DNA of 64,000 nucleotides from Aquabacterium lacunae (lineage in GTDB: Bacteria > Pseudomonadota > Gammaproteobacteria > Burkholderiales > Burkholderiaceae_C). The notes under the pieces were generated by a model. It was not told the origin of the DNA, made no database searches, and worked only from the letters and a program-made list of their open reading frames with translations. Location of the stretch: assembly GCF_004310865.1 (NCBI RefSeq), contig NZ_SIXI01000003.1:248001-312000 (forward strand), read 5' to 3'. A program made the position numbers and the translations under genes. Shown here piece by piece: positions 29,304-39,417 of the stretch (positions are counted from its first letter, which is position 1; every line of letters begins with the position of its first letter).

Positions 29304-29332
29304 TAAAAAAAGCGCCCCGAAGGGCGCTTTTT
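29304..29332. terminator. bidirectional terminator between metW and porin gene
   Basis: The stem AGCGCCC/GGGCGCT with a 4-nt loop is flanked by A-runs on the left and a T-run on the right, so it can end transcription from metXW and from the convergent porin. Confidence 0.92.
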
Positions 29333-29350
29333 GCTTCAAACCCCAAAGGA

Positions 29351-30382
29351 TCAGAAGTTGTGCTTGATGCCGACCGCGAAGGAGTTGGCAGCCTTCACGT
29401 TGGTCACCTTCTCGTTCGAGATCACGGCGTACACGTCGGTGCGCTTGCTGATCATGTGGTCGTAGCCCAGCGAGAAGATGGTGTCCTTCGAACCACCATT
29501 CTTGGTCTTGTACTGGCCGTACGAAGCCAGCACGGTGCCAGCAGCCGTCACGGGAGCCGAAGCGCCAACTTGGAAGATGGTTTCGTCAGCGGCCACGGCG
29601 TTGTTCACGGCGGTGTACTGACCGAAGGCCTTGACCACGCCGAAGTCGTACGAAGCGCCCAGAGAGGTGACCTTCTGGTCCTTGGCAAAGGCGGTACCAG
29701 CCGCGGTGTTGGCGCTTTGCTGATCGTCGGCGTCCATGTAGGCCAGGCCAGCGCTGAAGGCGCCTGCGTTGTACGAAGCACCCACGGTCACACTGTTCTT
29801 GGCGCCAGCAGCCGAAGTTTCCTTGGGGGTCACTTGCAGGTTGGCAGCGAAACCGGCGACGGTCGGGGTTTCATAGGTGATCGAGTTCACCCAACCGGTG
29901 TCCACGCCCAGGGCTGCACCCTTGGCGTTGCCCAGCGAACCCAGGCTGTAGAAGTGACGCATGGTGGGCGAGAAGCCCATCGAGCTGCCGAAGGGGTTGT
30001 AGGTGTAGCCGTAGGTGAACAGGGCGTTGTCGTACTGACCCAGGGCGATCTTGCCGAAGCCACCGCTCAGGGCAACGTTCGAACCACGGCCCCAGTATTG
30101 GCCGGCGTTGTTGGGAACCACGCCGCCGGTGTCGGTGGCCAGGAAGGTTTCCAGCACGAACTCAGCCTTCAGGCCGCCGCCCAGGTCTTCCGAACCCGAG
30201 AAGCCCAGGAAGCTGGTCATCATCTGGCCAGAGTCGACCTTGGTCACGGCCTTCGAGCCAGCGGTGGCGGTCTTGAACGAGCCGACGGTGGCTTCCACCG
30301 AGCCGTAGACCTTCACTTGGGCCTGAGCGGCAGCAGCCAGAGCCAGCAGGGCAGCGCCGGCAACGATCTTCTTGGTGAACAT
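29351..30382 (-). CDS. outer-membrane porin (Burkholderia/Neisseria type), first of three
   Basis: A 343-residue general porin. The ATG at 30382 has an AGGAGA ribosome site 7 nt away, and the signal peptide is cleaved at AQA-QVKVYG. The mature start QVKVYGSVEATVG, the external-loop region SFLGFSGSEDLGGGLKAEF, many alternating strands and the C-terminal aromatic (VGIKHNF) are the family pattern of 16-stranded trimeric porins. Two further porins lie upstream on the same strand, each with its own terminator, so the genes seem to be separately transcribed. Confidence 0.95.
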   Translation of the reverse strand: MFTKKIVAGAALLALAAAAQAQVKVYGSVEATVGSFKTATAGSKAVTKVDSGQMMTSFLGFSGSEDLGGGLKAEFVLETFLATDTGGVVPNNAGQYWGRGSNVALSGGFGKIALGQYDNALFTYGYTYNPFGSSMGFSPTMRHFYSLGSLGNAKGAALGVDTGWVNSITYETPTVAGFAANLQVTPKETSAAGAKNSVTVGASYNAGAFSAGLAYMDADDQQSANTAAGTAFAKDQKVTSLGASYDFGVVKAFGQYTAVNNAVAADETIFQVGASAPVTAAGTVLASYGQYKTKNGGSKDTIFSLGYDHMISKRTDVYAVISNEKVTNVKAANSFAVGIKHNF

Positions 30383-30570
30383 GCAAATTCTCCTAACGGT
30401 GAGAGGAAGTTCAGTGACAACCCTGAGTTCGGGTTGGGCTGTCGCTGCGGTTGATTCTGGGCGGAATCGAAAGCAATCGACAGGCCACCCCCCTCGCTCA
30501 CGCACCGTCAGGGGTGCAAAAACAGGAGATTCGTTGCCCCTCCGCGACACTTGCGTGTCATCCAAGCAAC

Positions 30571-30595
30571 AAAAAAGCGCCCCGAAGGGCGCTTT
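30571..30595 (-). terminator. terminator after second porin gene
   Basis: The GCGCCC/GGGCGC stem with a 4-nt CGAA loop carries a T-run on the minus strand (A-run 30571-30576). Its stem is the same as that of the neighbouring terminator near 29311. Confidence 0.9.
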
Positions 30596-30622
30596 GGATC
30601 ATTTCAGCAACAGCTGAGGCGA

Positions 30623-31597
30623 TCAGAAGGCGTGACGCACGCCAACGGCGAAGGTGTTGGCCGACTTCGAGCCCTTGATCTTGGTGTTGTTCACGCCCAC
30701 GTAAGCACCGGTGCGCTTGCTGATGGCGTGGTCATAGGCCAGCGAGAACTCGGTGGTCTTGGCGTTGGCGACGCCGTCGTTCTTCAGTTGGCCGTACGAA
30801 GCCAGCACGGTGCCGGCAGCGGTCACGGGAGCCGAAGCGCCGATCTGGAAGAACTTCTCGGTCTCGGCCTGGCCGTCGGTTTCACCTTGGCCGTATTGAG
30901 CGAACGCCTTGGCGATGCCGAAGTCGTACGAAGCAGCCAGCTGCCAGCGTTGCGAATCGGTGTTGGCGGTCAGGGCCACGTCTTCGTAGACCAGGCCAGC
31001 AGCCAGGGGGCCAGCGGTGTAGGTGCCTTGCAGGGCCACAGCGCCGTCCACACCGTTGGTTTCGCTGGCGCCGAATTGGACGGCACCAGTGAAGCCCGAC
31101 AGGTTGGGCGAGGTGTAGGTGATGCTGTTCTTGTAGTTGGTGCCGCTGTTGGCGTTGGCGTTCACAGCGCCCACTTGGCCGAACAGGTTCGAAGCCGAGA
31201 ACACGGCCGAGTCAGCGAAGGGGTTGAAGGCGGTGTTGGTCAGGTAAGCCAGCGAGCGCACATTGCCCAGGGTGGCGGTACCGAAGTCACCAGCCAGGCC
31301 GATGGCGCTGGTGCGAGCCCAGAAGGTCGACGAAGCGGTGCCGGTGTCGGCAGCGATGTCGCTTTCCAGCTTGAAGAAGGCCTTCAGGCCGCCGCCCAGG
31401 TCTTCGGTGCCCTTGAAGCCGATGTACGAGGCACGCAGCGAGCCCGATTCCACCTTGGTGGTGGCCTTCTGGCCGGGTTCCTTGAACGAACCGACCGACA
31501 GGTCGACGTTGCCGTACAGGTTCACTTGCGATTGAGCTTGGGCAGCAAAAGCGGCCAGCAGAGCGGCGGCAGCCACAGCGGTCTTCTTCGAGAACAT
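30623..31597 (-). CDS. outer-membrane porin, second of three
   Basis: A 324-residue porin. Start at 31597 is fixed by GGAAGGA upstream and a signal peptide cleaved near AQA-QSQVNLYG. The conserved stretch SYIGFKGTEDLGGGLKAFFKLE and the final VGVRHAF mark it as a paralogue of the porin downstream, from which it differs mainly in the loops. Probably a nonspecific anion or small-solute channel. The longer open frame up to 31849 is only an upstream extension without a ribosome site. Confidence 0.95.
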   Translation of the reverse strand: MFSKKTAVAAAALLAAFAAQAQSQVNLYGNVDLSVGSFKEPGQKATTKVESGSLRASYIGFKGTEDLGGGLKAFFKLESDIAADTGTASSTFWARTSAIGLAGDFGTATLGNVRSLAYLTNTAFNPFADSAVFSASNLFGQVGAVNANANSGTNYKNSITYTSPNLSGFTGAVQFGASETNGVDGAVALQGTYTAGPLAAGLVYEDVALTANTDSQRWQLAASYDFGIAKAFAQYGQGETDGQAETEKFFQIGASAPVTAAGTVLASYGQLKNDGVANAKTTEFSLAYDHAISKRTGAYVGVNNTKIKGSKSANTFAVGVRHAF

Positions 31598-31762
31598 GGT
31601 TTTCCTTCCGAAAGAGGGGTCTAAACGGGTGTTTGGACTGTAGTCAAGAAAACTCGCCAAGCTGTTTGTGACACCCGAATGACGCCCCAATGTGGGGTGC
31701 CTGATGCACCATTTCGTCACATTTAAGCAACAATGTGGTGCGCTTTGTGGCACTTCGGCCAC

Positions 31763-31786
31763 GAAAAAGCGCCCCGGAGGGCGCTT
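31763..31786 (-). terminator. terminator after third porin gene
   Basis: A GCGCCC-type stem with a minus-strand T-run lies 43 nt beyond the third porin's stop; it is the same design as the other two porin terminators. Confidence 0.88.
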
Positions 31787-31829
31787 GTTGGATCGCACAG
31801 GAGCAACTTGAACGAACGTTCGTGCGTTT

Positions 31830-32957
31830 TCAGTACCGGTGGCGCACACCCAGCACCAAGGTCAGGCCAGGGTCCAGTTCGAGGCCCACCAGGTCCAGTC
31901 GCTCGTAGACCAGGTCGGTATAGGCCTGGGTGTCTTTGCTGAACTGTCGCTCATAGCCCAGCGTCATCCAGCGATGCCGCGTGTCCAGGGGCTTGTTGTT
32001 CAGCAAGCCCAGGCTGGCGTGAACCACATCCGAGCTGGTCAAGAGCATCTGGGCGCCCAGCATCTGGTAGTTGGCCCGGATGGTGGCACCACCGAACTCC
32101 ACCTTGTTCTGACCAACTTGCATGAACAGCTTCACAGGGTCCAGGTCGATGGCCGTGGCGGCCACCCACAGGTCGTTGCGCATGCTGGGCGAACTGGCCA
32201 AGCCTGCCTTGACCGACTGGAAGGCATACGCGGTGTCCACCACCTCGCCGTCGTAGCGCAACGCCACACCGATGTTGTGGCCGTTGGCATCACCCTCGCG
32301 AGCGCCCCACTGCAGCCCCACCGACAGTGCATCGAGGTCTTCGATGGTGGGCAGGGTCAGGGTGAGGCTGTTCGACCAAGACGTGGCGGCCATGGCCTCG
32401 CGTGCACCGCCCTGCGCCGCACCGATCACGCCGCTGTTGACCAGTTGACGACCGTACAGGTCCAGAGAAGGAATGTGGTCCTGGAGCAGGCGCAATGCCG
32501 GGTTGTAAGGCGACTCGCCCAACGGGGAGAAGTCTTGATAGGTCTTGGCCAACAGCGTGATGGAGCGGCCGGCCCACAGAGCGCCCCAGTCGCTGTCCTG
32601 AATGCCAACCCTGGCCTGGCGATGCCAGAAGTTGCGGTCGCTGACAGCCCCTGTGTCACCAGCGAGTGCCGCCTCGAGTTGCACCATCACCTTGGCCGAA
32701 TCACCCAGACGCTCTTGTGCACTGAACCCGACAAAACTCATGCCGCGACCGCCGGTGCCGACTGCAGTGGAGCGGCGGTTGGCAATCGTGCCCGGGTCAA
32801 ACTGCGCCCCCGTGAGACTGCCTTGGTAAGAAGGTCGGTAACTGGCCAGGTTGAGGTCCAGCACACCATAGACCTGGGCTTCAGCGGCCAGGCAGGCTGA
32901 CGTCGAAAATGCCAGGCAGAGGCTGACGCAGAGGCGACGTGAAAAAGACAGGCGCAT
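31830..32957 (-). CDS. outer-membrane porin, third and more divergent
   Basis: A 375-residue porin with a signal peptide ending near LAAEAQ. The mature start AQVYGVLDLNLA, the constriction-region segment MSFVGFSAQERLGDSAKVMVQLE and the terminal VLGVRHRY follow the family pattern. It lacks the GGGLKA form of the two paralogues downstream and carries longer loops. Its role is probably a different substrate range or different expression. Not in an obvious operon with recQ, whose gene ends 143 nt away on the same strand. Confidence 0.92.
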   Translation of the reverse strand: MRLSFSRRLCVSLCLAFSTSACLAAEAQVYGVLDLNLASYRPSYQGSLTGAQFDPGTIANRRSTAVGTGGRGMSFVGFSAQERLGDSAKVMVQLEAALAGDTGAVSDRNFWHRQARVGIQDSDWGALWAGRSITLLAKTYQDFSPLGESPYNPALRLLQDHIPSLDLYGRQLVNSGVIGAAQGGAREAMAATSWSNSLTLTLPTIEDLDALSVGLQWGAREGDANGHNIGVALRYDGEVVDTAYAFQSVKAGLASSPSMRNDLWVAATAIDLDPVKLFMQVGQNKVEFGGATIRANYQMLGAQMLLTSSDVVHASLGLLNNKPLDTRHRWMTLGYERQFSKDTQAYTDLVYERLDLVGLELDPGLTLVLGVRHRY

Positions 32958-33100
32958 GGAAAGTCACGAGACGGATTTCAAACAGCTTGCATTGTCTCGG
33001 AACTCAGGCCACCCCTGTGCTGGGAGCAACCCCTTGAAAGCTGGCTCGGCCGATCGAAAGCGTGCCAAAACACAACAGCGCCCAGACCAGCGCCGATCGG

Positions 33101-34957
33101 TCAAGCCGCCAGCACGCTCAGGATGTCACGGCCATAGGCCTCCAGGCGCTTGGCGCCCACGCCACTGATCTGACCCAATTCGCCCATCGACTGCGGCGCG
33201 ATGCGGGCCATTTCGGCCAGCGTGGCGTCGTGGAACACAACGTAGGCGGGCAGGTTGTGCGCCTTGGCCACCGAAGAGCGCCAGGCCCGCAGCGCCGCCA
33301 GCCGCTCTTGTGACAGGGGGTCGAGCGACTGCAGCAGGGCGTCGGCCGGTTTGCGCAGGCGGCCATTGCCACTGCGCTTGGGTGCCTCGACCGACACCTT
33401 GAGCGTGAGCTGCACCTCGCCCTTGAGCACCGGACGAGCGCTGTCGGTCAGCACCAGGGTGTTGAACTCGCCTTCGGCCACCACGTGGCCCAGGGCCACC
33501 AGCTGGCGCAAGACGGCCCGCCACTGGGGCTCTGACAGGTCGGCGCCCACGCCAAAGGTGGTCAGGCTGTGGTGCCCGTATTGTTCGACCTTGTCGGTGC
33601 GTCGGCCGCGCAGCACGTCGATGAGGTGGCCAGCGCCGAAGCGCTGCCGGCCGTGCTGCCAGAATCGGTAGATGCAAGACAGCATCTTGCGGGTGGCCTC
33701 GGTGGCGTCCCAGGTGTCGGGCGGGCTCAGGCAGTTGTCGCAATTGCCGCAAGGTTGGCTGGCTTCACCGAAATAGGCCAGCAGGCGCACGCGCCGGCAG
33801 TCATGGGCTTCGGCCAGGGCCAGCAGCGCGTCGAGCTTGTGGCGCTGCACGCGCTTGAATTCGTCGTGCGCGGGGCTGTCGTCGATCATGCGGCGCTGCT
33901 GCACCACGTCGGCCAGGCCGTAGGCCAGCCAGGCCTCGGCGTCGGCACCGTCGCGGCCGGCACGGCCCGTCTCCTGGTAGTAGGCCTCGATGTTCTTGGG
34001 CAGGTCGAGGTGGGCCACGAAGCGCACATCGGGCTTGTCGATGCCCATGCCGAAGGCCACGGTGGCCACCATGATCAGGCCGTCTTCGCGCAGGAACCGG
34101 TCCTGGTTCTGCTGGCGCTGGGCCGCCTCCATGCCCGCGTGATAGGCCAGGGCCCGCAGGCCCTGCTGGCACAGCCAGGCCGCGGTTTCTTCCACCTTGC
34201 GGCGCGACTGGCAGTACACCACCCCGGCTTCGCCCTCGTGTTCGTCGCGGATGAAGCGCAGCAGCTGGGCCCGGGGGTTGTCTTTCTCGACCAGGGTGTA
34301 GCGGATGTTGGGCCGGTCGAAGCTGCTGACGAACAGCCGCGCCTCCTGCAGCTGCAGGCGCACCAGGATGTCGGCGCGGGTGTGCTCGTCGGCCGTGGCC
34401 GTGAGCGCAATGCGGGGCACGGCCGGAAAGCGCTCGTGCAGCAGGTGCAGATGGAGGTAGTCCTCGCGGAAATCATGGCCCCACTGGCTGACGCAATGGG
34501 CTTCGTCGATGGCGAACAGGCTGAGCTTGCCTTGTTCGTGCAGACGCTCGAGCAGGGCCAGAAAGCGCGGCGTGGTCAGGCGTTCGGGGGCCACGTACAG
34601 CAGCACCAGACGCCCGGCCATGAGCTCGCGCTCGGTGTGCTGCACTTCGTCGAGGCTGAGCGTGGAGTTCAGGAAGGCCGACGGCACGCCCACCTCGTGC
34701 AGGGCACCGACCTGGTCGTGCATCAGGGCGATCAGGGGCGAGACCACCACCGTGACCCCCTGCCCCGCGCGGTGCCTTGCGATGGCAGGCACCTGGTAGC
34801 ACAGGCTTTTGCCGCCCCCGGTGGGCATGAGCACCAGGGCATCGCCCCCGTGGGCCACGTGCTCGACGATGGCCTCCTGCTGCCCGCGGAAAGCCGGGTA
34901 GCCGAACACCTCCTGGAGGATGGCGGTGGTGCTGGGCAGGGGCATGGGCGGGTGCAT
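33101..34957 (-). CDS. recQ: ATP-dependent DNA helicase RecQ
   Basis: A 618-residue 3'-5' helicase of recombination and repair. Motif 0 [12 protein letters not shown], Walker [14 protein letters not shown], the DEAH box [14 protein letters not shown], motif [16 protein letters not shown] and motif [14 protein letters not shown] are all present. The zinc-binding RQC cysteines ([19 protein letters not shown]) and a C-terminal HRDC domain (about 540-618) complete a full-length RecQ. A second ATG four codons in (34945) is equally plausible. Divergent from ssb. Confidence 0.97.
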   Translation of the reverse strand: MHPPMPLPSTTAILQEVFGYPAFRGQQEAIVEHVAHGGDALVLMPTGGGKSLCYQVPAIARHRAGQGVTVVVSPLIALMHDQVGALHEVGVPSAFLNSTLSLDEVQHTERELMAGRLVLLYVAPERLTTPRFLALLERLHEQGKLSLFAIDEAHCVSQWGHDFREDYLHLHLLHERFPAVPRIALTATADEHTRADILVRLQLQEARLFVSSFDRPNIRYTLVEKDNPRAQLLRFIRDEHEGEAGVVYCQSRRKVEETAAWLCQQGLRALAYHAGMEAAQRQQNQDRFLREDGLIMVATVAFGMGIDKPDVRFVAHLDLPKNIEAYYQETGRAGRDGADAEAWLAYGLADVVQQRRMIDDSPAHDEFKRVQRHKLDALLALAEAHDCRRVRLLAYFGEASQPCGNCDNCLSPPDTWDATEATRKMLSCIYRFWQHGRQRFGAGHLIDVLRGRRTDKVEQYGHHSLTTFGVGADLSEPQWRAVLRQLVALGHVVAEGEFNTLVLTDSARPVLKGEVQLTLKVSVEAPKRSGNGRLRKPADALLQSLDPLSQERLAALRAWRSSVAKAHNLPAYVVFHDATLAEMARIAPQSMGELGQISGVGAKRLEAYGRDILSVLAA

Positions 34958-35145
34958 GCCCGCATTGTGCCGTCTGGCGGCACTGCGCTTGCTTCACCCC
35001 GAGGGTGGCCACCCGCCGAGGGCACCCCACTGGGGGTGTTGCCAGGTTCGCGGAGCGCGATAATGCCAACCGCTGACTGCCCCATGCAGCCCGCATCCAA
35101 GCAACGAACGCTTATTTTCAACCAACGAAATCTTGAGAATCGCCC

Positions 35146-35697
35146 ATGGCCTCCATCAACAAAGTCATCATCATCGGCAACCTTGGCCGTGACCCCGAAG
35201 TGCGCTACACCCCCAATGGCGCTGCGGTGTGCAACGTCTCGGTGGCCACCACCCGCAACTGGAAAGACAAGAACAGCGGCGACAAGGTGGAAGAAACCGA
35301 ATGGCACCGCGTGGTGTTCTATGACCGCCTGGCCGAAATCGCCGGTGAGTACCTGAAAAAGGGCCGCTCGGTGTACGTGGAAGGCCGCCTGAAGACCCGC
35401 AAGTGGCAAGACAAAGACGGCAAGGACAACTACACCACCGAAATCGTGGCCGAGCAGATGCAACTGCTGGGCGGCCGTGAAGGCGGTGGCAACGGTGGCG
35501 GTGGCGGTGGCGGCTACGGTGGTGGCAGCAGCTACGGCGGCGGCAACACCGGTGGCGACGAAGGTTTCAGCCGCGAGGCGGCCGAGCCCATGGGCCGCCC
35601 GGCAGCCCGCCCGGCGTCGCGCCCGGCCCCTGCCCCCGCGCCCGCACCGAAGTCGGCCACCGGCTTCGACGACATGGACGACGACATTCCGTTCTGA
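35146..35697 (+). CDS. ssb: single-stranded DNA-binding protein
   Basis: A 183-residue SSB. The OB fold covers residues 1-110 ([38 protein letters not shown]). A glycine-rich then proline/alanine-rich linker follows, and the tail MDDDIPF is the acidic tip that recruits partner proteins such as RecQ, whose gene is divergent across 188 nt. A terminator follows directly. Confidence 0.98.
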   Translation: MASINKVIIIGNLGRDPEVRYTPNGAAVCNVSVATTRNWKDKNSGDKVEETEWHRVVFYDRLAEIAGEYLKKGRSVYVEGRLKTRKWQDKDGKDNYTTEIVAEQMQLLGGREGGGNGGGGGGGYGGGSSYGGGNTGGDEGFSREAAEPMGRPAARPASRPAPAPAPAPKSATGFDDMDDDIPF

Positions 35698-35725
35698 CGC
35701 GGCCCCCTCGGCTCGGTCGACCAAC

Positions 35726-35757
35726 AGCCCCTGGCGCCTGCCGCCTGGGGCTTTTTT
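35726..35757 (+). terminator. rho-independent terminator after ssb
   Basis: A strong GC-rich stem (AGCCCC.../...GGGGCT) is followed by six T residues, 28 nt after the ssb stop. Confidence 0.92.
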
Positions 35758-35868
35758 CATGGCGCGTTTTCTTGGCGCGTGTCTTTCAGGCGAACCGCGC
35801 CCCCCCCCCTGCGACAGTCCAGCACTGTGCTCCGCAGGACTGGACAGCGCACAGCAGAGAAAGACACA

Positions 35869-36237
35869 ATGTATCCACTTGGATACCTTCTGATTGCCAT
35901 GACCATGCCACTCAACGCCACCGAACGGACCCAACAAGCCGAAGCTGCATGGCAGCAGGGGCGACAGTGCGAAGACCGAGGAGACGTCGAAGGCGCCCAC
36001 GCACACTACCGCCTGGCCCACGACCTTGTGGTGGACTGCCCTCGCCTGCACCAGCGCGCTCACGAACACCTGCGCCGGGTGAACCGGCAACGGCATGCGT
36101 GGCGTGAGTGGCTGACCGACCAGGCCTTGCTGAAGCTTGCACCGCTGGCCGCGTTCGAGATCGTGGCCTTCCTGATGACGCGCCAGGTGCTCGGCGGCCG
36201 GGTGTGCGCACGTTCACGGGGCGCGTCACAGGCCTGA
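35869..36237 (+). CDS. hypothetical protein with TPR-like helices
   Basis: A 122-residue protein I do not recognise by name. Residues about 16-60 read like a tetratricopeptide-type helical hairpin (EAAWQQGRQCEDRGDVEGAH, then HYRLAHDLV). The rest is helical and basic, with a weakly hydrophobic stretch near 85-105. The ATG at 35869 has GAGAAAG upstream, and another ATG at 35899 is possible. Codon use matches the flanking chromosomal genes, which supports it being real. It lies between ssb and the convergent DUF962 gene with no operon partner. Confidence 0.55.
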   Translation: MYPLGYLLIAMTMPLNATERTQQAEAAWQQGRQCEDRGDVEGAHAHYRLAHDLVVDCPRLHQRAHEHLRRVNRQRHAWREWLTDQALLKLAPLAAFEIVAFLMTRQVLGGRVCARSRGASQA

Positions 36238-36272
36238 CGCCGGGGCTCTGCAGCCCTGAACGGCCCCGCCCT

Positions 36273-36575
36273 TCAGAACGGGATCTTGCGAGTGAGCACC
36301 TGCCAGAACATCACCCAGTCACCCATCAGGCTGTAGAGCGGGTAGGTGAAGGTGGCCGGCTTGTTGTGCTCGAAAAAGAAGTGCCCCACCCAGGCAAAGC
36401 CGTAGCCCGCCATTGGCAAGCTGGCCCACCACCAGCCTCCCTGCACCAGTGCGGTGGCCAGCAAAGCCAGCACCACGGCCGAGCCCACCACGTGCAGGCG
36501 CCGGCAGGTGCGGTCGGCATGCTGTGACAGGTAGAAGGGGTAGAACTCGGCGAAAGAGGTGTACGGCTTGCTCAT
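36273..36575 (-). CDS. DUF962/Mpo1-like small membrane protein
   Basis: A 100-residue protein with two to three helices. It opens with YTSFAEFYPFYLSQHADRTCRRLHVVG, where the histidine-rich pattern (Y-L-x-x-H and R-R-x-H) matches the DUF962/Mpo1 family, whose yeast member is an iron-dependent 2-hydroxy fatty acid dioxygenase. GYGFAWVGHFFFEHNKPATF supplies the other conserved histidines. The ATG at 36575 is the only start that suits the family; the longer open frame lies over the divergent purT promoter region. Confidence 0.85.
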   Translation of the reverse strand: MSKPYTSFAEFYPFYLSQHADRTCRRLHVVGSAVVLALLATALVQGGWWWASLPMAGYGFAWVGHFFFEHNKPATFTYPLYSLMGDWVMFWQVLTRKIPF

Positions 36576-36772
36576 GCCGTGATCGTGGGCCAGCGCCGCG
36601 GCCTTGGCAAGCCGGAGGGCCCCGAGGTGCAGGAACCGTTCATGTCGCGCCCCGCCCGGTGTGACGCCTTGGCTACACTGGCCGTTCGCGGCGCCGCCAC
36701 ACACGGCCACATGCCAGCACGCAGCCGCCGCCCGCCATAAGCCCCAGTCCATTGCCCACGCCCGAGGCCCCC

Positions 36773-38035
36773 ATGTCTGCCAAACCCACCCTGCCCGCCC
36801 CCACCGACGCTTTCGTGGCCAGCCCGCTGGGCACGCCCCTGTCGCCCAGTGCCACCAAGGTGATGCTGCTGGGCTCCGGCGAGCTGGGCAAGGAAGTGCT
36901 GATCGCACTGCAACGCCTGGGCGTGGAAACCGTGGCGGTGGACCGCTATGACAATGCCCCCGGCCAGCAGGTGGCCCACCACAGCCGCACCATCACCATG
37001 AGCGATGCGGCCCAGCTGCGCCAGCTGATCGAGGCCGAACAACCCCTGCTGGTGGTGCCCGAAATCGAGGCCATCGCCACCCCCGAGCTGGAACGACTGG
37101 AAGCCGAAGGCCGCGTGCGCGTGGTGCCCACAGCCCGCGCCGCCCGCCTGACCATGGACCGCGAAGGCATCCGCCGCCTGGCCGCCGAAACCCTGGGCCT
37201 GCCCACCAGCCCCTACCGCTTCTGTGATTCGCTGGCCGAGCTGCAAGCCGCCATCGACGGCACCGACGGCCAGCCCGGCATCGGCTACCCCTGCATCGTC
37301 AAGCCGGTGATGAGCTCGTCGGGCAAGGGCCAGAGCAAGATCGATGGCCCCGCCGATGTGGCCAAAGCATGGGATTACGCCATGGCCGGTGGCCGGGTCA
37401 GCCACGGCCGCGTCATCGTGGAAGGCTTCATCGACTTCGATTACGAGATCACGCAGCTCACGGTGCGCGCCGTGGGGGCCAGCGGCCAGATCGAGACCCA
37501 CTTCTGCGAGCCCATCGGCCACATCCAGGTGTCGGGCGACTACGTGGAAAGCTGGCAGCCACACCGCATGAGCCCGCAAGCCCAGGCCCGCGCGCAGGCC
37601 ATTGCCAAGGCCGTGACCGACGACCTGGGCGGCCAGGGCCTGTTCGGTGTGGAGCTGTTCGTCAAGGGTGACATGGTGTGGTTCAGCGAAGTGAGCCCCC
37701 GCCCACACGACACCGGCCTGGTCACGCTGACCACGCAGGTGCAAAGCGAGTTCGAGCTGCATGCACGCGCCATCCTGGGCCTGCCAGTGAACACCGCCCT
37801 GCGCAGCCCCGGCGCCTCGGCGGTGGTGTATGGCGGCATGGAGGCACAAGGCATTGCCTTTGAAGGTGTGCGCGAAGCCCTGCAGGTGCCCAACACCGAC
37901 CTGCGGCTGTTCGGCAAACCGGAAAGCTTCACCAAACGCCGCATGGGCGTGGCACTGGCTTTCGATGCCGATGTGGAAGTGGCGCGCCAGCGTGCGAAGG
38001 AAGCCGCCAGCAAGGTTCGGCCGGTGAAGGGCTGA
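36773..38035 (+). CDS. purT: formate-dependent phosphoribosylglycinamide formyltransferase
   Basis: A 420-residue ATP-grasp enzyme that forms FGAR from GAR, formate and ATP in purine synthesis. The N-terminal [18 protein letters not shown], then [17 protein letters not shown] (ATP-binding lysine and loop), the metal-binding [25 protein letters not shown] segment and the end of the ATP-grasp domain are all intact. ATG at 36773 replaces an upstream TTG. Divergent from the DUF962 gene. Confidence 0.97.
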   Translation: MSAKPTLPAPTDAFVASPLGTPLSPSATKVMLLGSGELGKEVLIALQRLGVETVAVDRYDNAPGQQVAHHSRTITMSDAAQLRQLIEAEQPLLVVPEIEAIATPELERLEAEGRVRVVPTARAARLTMDREGIRRLAAETLGLPTSPYRFCDSLAELQAAIDGTDGQPGIGYPCIVKPVMSSSGKGQSKIDGPADVAKAWDYAMAGGRVSHGRVIVEGFIDFDYEITQLTVRAVGASGQIETHFCEPIGHIQVSGDYVESWQPHRMSPQAQARAQAIAKAVTDDLGGQGLFGVELFVKGDMVWFSEVSPRPHDTGLVTLTTQVQSEFELHARAILGLPVNTALRSPGASAVVYGGMEAQGIAFEGVREALQVPNTDLRLFGKPESFTKRRMGVALAFDADVEVARQRAKEAASKVRPVKG

Positions 38036-38094
38036 AACCCGAGCGGCTGACACCTGAGGGGCTGTCGCTCAAGTGCAAGCGCCGCGCCAGGCGG

Positions 38095-38883
38095 TCACTG
38101 GTTGGCCGCCACGCTCTGGTGGTCAGCCACCTTCACCATGCCCTGGATGCTGGCCAGCAGATTGCCATTGAGCGGCCCTGCGCGGCCCATCAGGCCCGGG
38201 ATGTCGACCAGTTCGATGTCGGCGTAGCGGACCACGATGGTGCCCGCCTCGGCCAGCTGCTTGAGCGCGCGGTTGATGGTCTGGCGCGACACGCCCATCA
38301 TGCGCGCCAGGTACTCCTGGGGCAGGCGCAAATGGCGCTTGAACGACATCGGGTAGTTCATGCCGAAATTGCACGAGGCCATCAGCAGGCGGCGGGCCAG
38401 CTGCTGTTCGAGCGACAGGTTGGCCTTGTCTTCCAGCAGCACCACCAGCATGCGCAGGCGCAAGGTGGCCAGACGGGCCAGATCACGCCAGTGCTGCGGG
38501 TGCTGGGTCAGCCAGGGCTCCAGCAAAGAGCGGGGGCACACCAGCACCGAGCTGGCCACGTCGGCCACCGCGTCCTGGCTGCGGGGCAGGCGGTCGAGCA
38601 CGGCCACCTCACCGAACCACTGGTAGGGCTCGACATACAGGGTGAGGTTCTGGGTGTCGCTTTCGGAATTGAACGAGCCCAGGCGCAAGGCACCCGACAG
38701 CACGCAGCACAGCGCCTCGTCGGCCTCGCCGCGGGAGAACAGGCGCTCGCCCGGCTTGAGCGTGACCACCTTGGACAGCGACACCAGGGCATGCTGAAAC
38801 TCGGGTGGGCAGGAGGCAAACCACACGTGCGAACGCAGGGCAGGCAGCAGGTGAGCAGGGGTGGCGTCAGAGGTGGGCGGCAT
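38095..38883 (-). CDS. Crp/Fnr family transcriptional regulator
   Basis: A 262-residue regulator. An N-terminal cyclic-nucleotide-binding-type beta roll covers about residues 20-135 (VTLKPGERLFSRGEADEALCCVL), followed by a long dimerisation helix. The C-terminal winged HTH is at about 180-235 (LPQEYLARMMGVSRQTINRALK). No N-terminal Fnr cysteine cluster is present, and the cAMP-contact arginine/serine pair is not obvious, so it may respond to another signal or be ligand-free. Divergent from a HigA-type gene across 170 nt. Confidence 0.9.
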   Translation of the reverse strand: MPPTSDATPAHLLPALRSHVWFASCPPEFQHALVSLSKVVTLKPGERLFSRGEADEALCCVLSGALRLGSFNSESDTQNLTLYVEPYQWFGEVAVLDRLPRSQDAVADVASSVLVCPRSLLEPWLTQHPQHWRDLARLATLRLRMLVVLLEDKANLSLEQQLARRLLMASCNFGMNYPMSFKRHLRLPQEYLARMMGVSRQTINRALKQLAEAGTIVVRYADIELVDIPGLMGRAGPLNGNLLASIQGMVKVADHQSVAANQ

Positions 38884-39053
38884 GGATGTCGAAATGCTGG
38901 CTGCCGTCGTGTCAGACAGCAACCCCCACAAAGGAGGTGGTGGGCGTGCGAAAAGTCTTGAAAATCCTAATGCAATTGTATGGATGTATACAGAGTTTTA
39001 AGCGCGGTGGATCTACCATTCACCGATCATCTCTTCGCATTTCAGTAGAAACC

Positions 39054-39368
39054 ATGACCACCCAAAAGGCTGTCCACCCCGGTGAAATCCTGCGCACCCA
39101 GTTCATGGAAAAGTACGGCCTGTCGGCCAGTGCGCTGGCGATCCGCCTGCACGTGCCGGCCCCGCGCGTGAACGACATCGTGCGCGAGCGCCGTGGCGTG
39201 AGCCCGGACTCGGCCCTGCGCCTGGCCCGTTTCTTCAAGACTTCGGCCCAATACTGGATGGACCTGCAAACGGCCTACGACCTGGCCGTGGCCGATGCCC
39301 TGGCCGGCGCACAGATCCAGAACGAGGTGCAACCCGTGGCCGACGCCAAGGTCGCCATGGCCGCCTGA
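39054..39368 (+). CDS. higA: HigA-type addiction-module antidote, orphan
   Basis: A 104-residue HTH protein. KAVHPGEILRTQFMEKYGLSASALA is the standard HigA opening, and the XRE helix-turn-helix covers about residues 8-65 (VNDIVRERRGVSPDSALRLARFF), followed by the QYWMDLQTAYDLA motif typical of HigA/VapI antitoxins. The cognate HigB toxin would normally sit just upstream, but the 120 nt before this gene hold no open frame of that size. It is therefore either a solitary regulator or a remnant of a module. Confidence 0.85.
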   Translation: MTTQKAVHPGEILRTQFMEKYGLSASALAIRLHVPAPRVNDIVRERRGVSPDSALRLARFFKTSAQYWMDLQTAYDLAVADALAGAQIQNEVQPVADAKVAMAA

Positions 39369-39417
39369 GCCTGCCACCTTCCGCGTGCGGGCCATGGGCC
39401 CATGCGCTGAACGCAAT

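Noticed and set aside
36576-36908. N-terminal extension of the DUF962 protein
   Set aside because: It crosses the divergent purT promoter and start and has no protein-like composition.
38932-39053. HigB toxin gene upstream of higA
   Set aside because: No frame of about 90 codons exists in the 120 nt available, on either strand.
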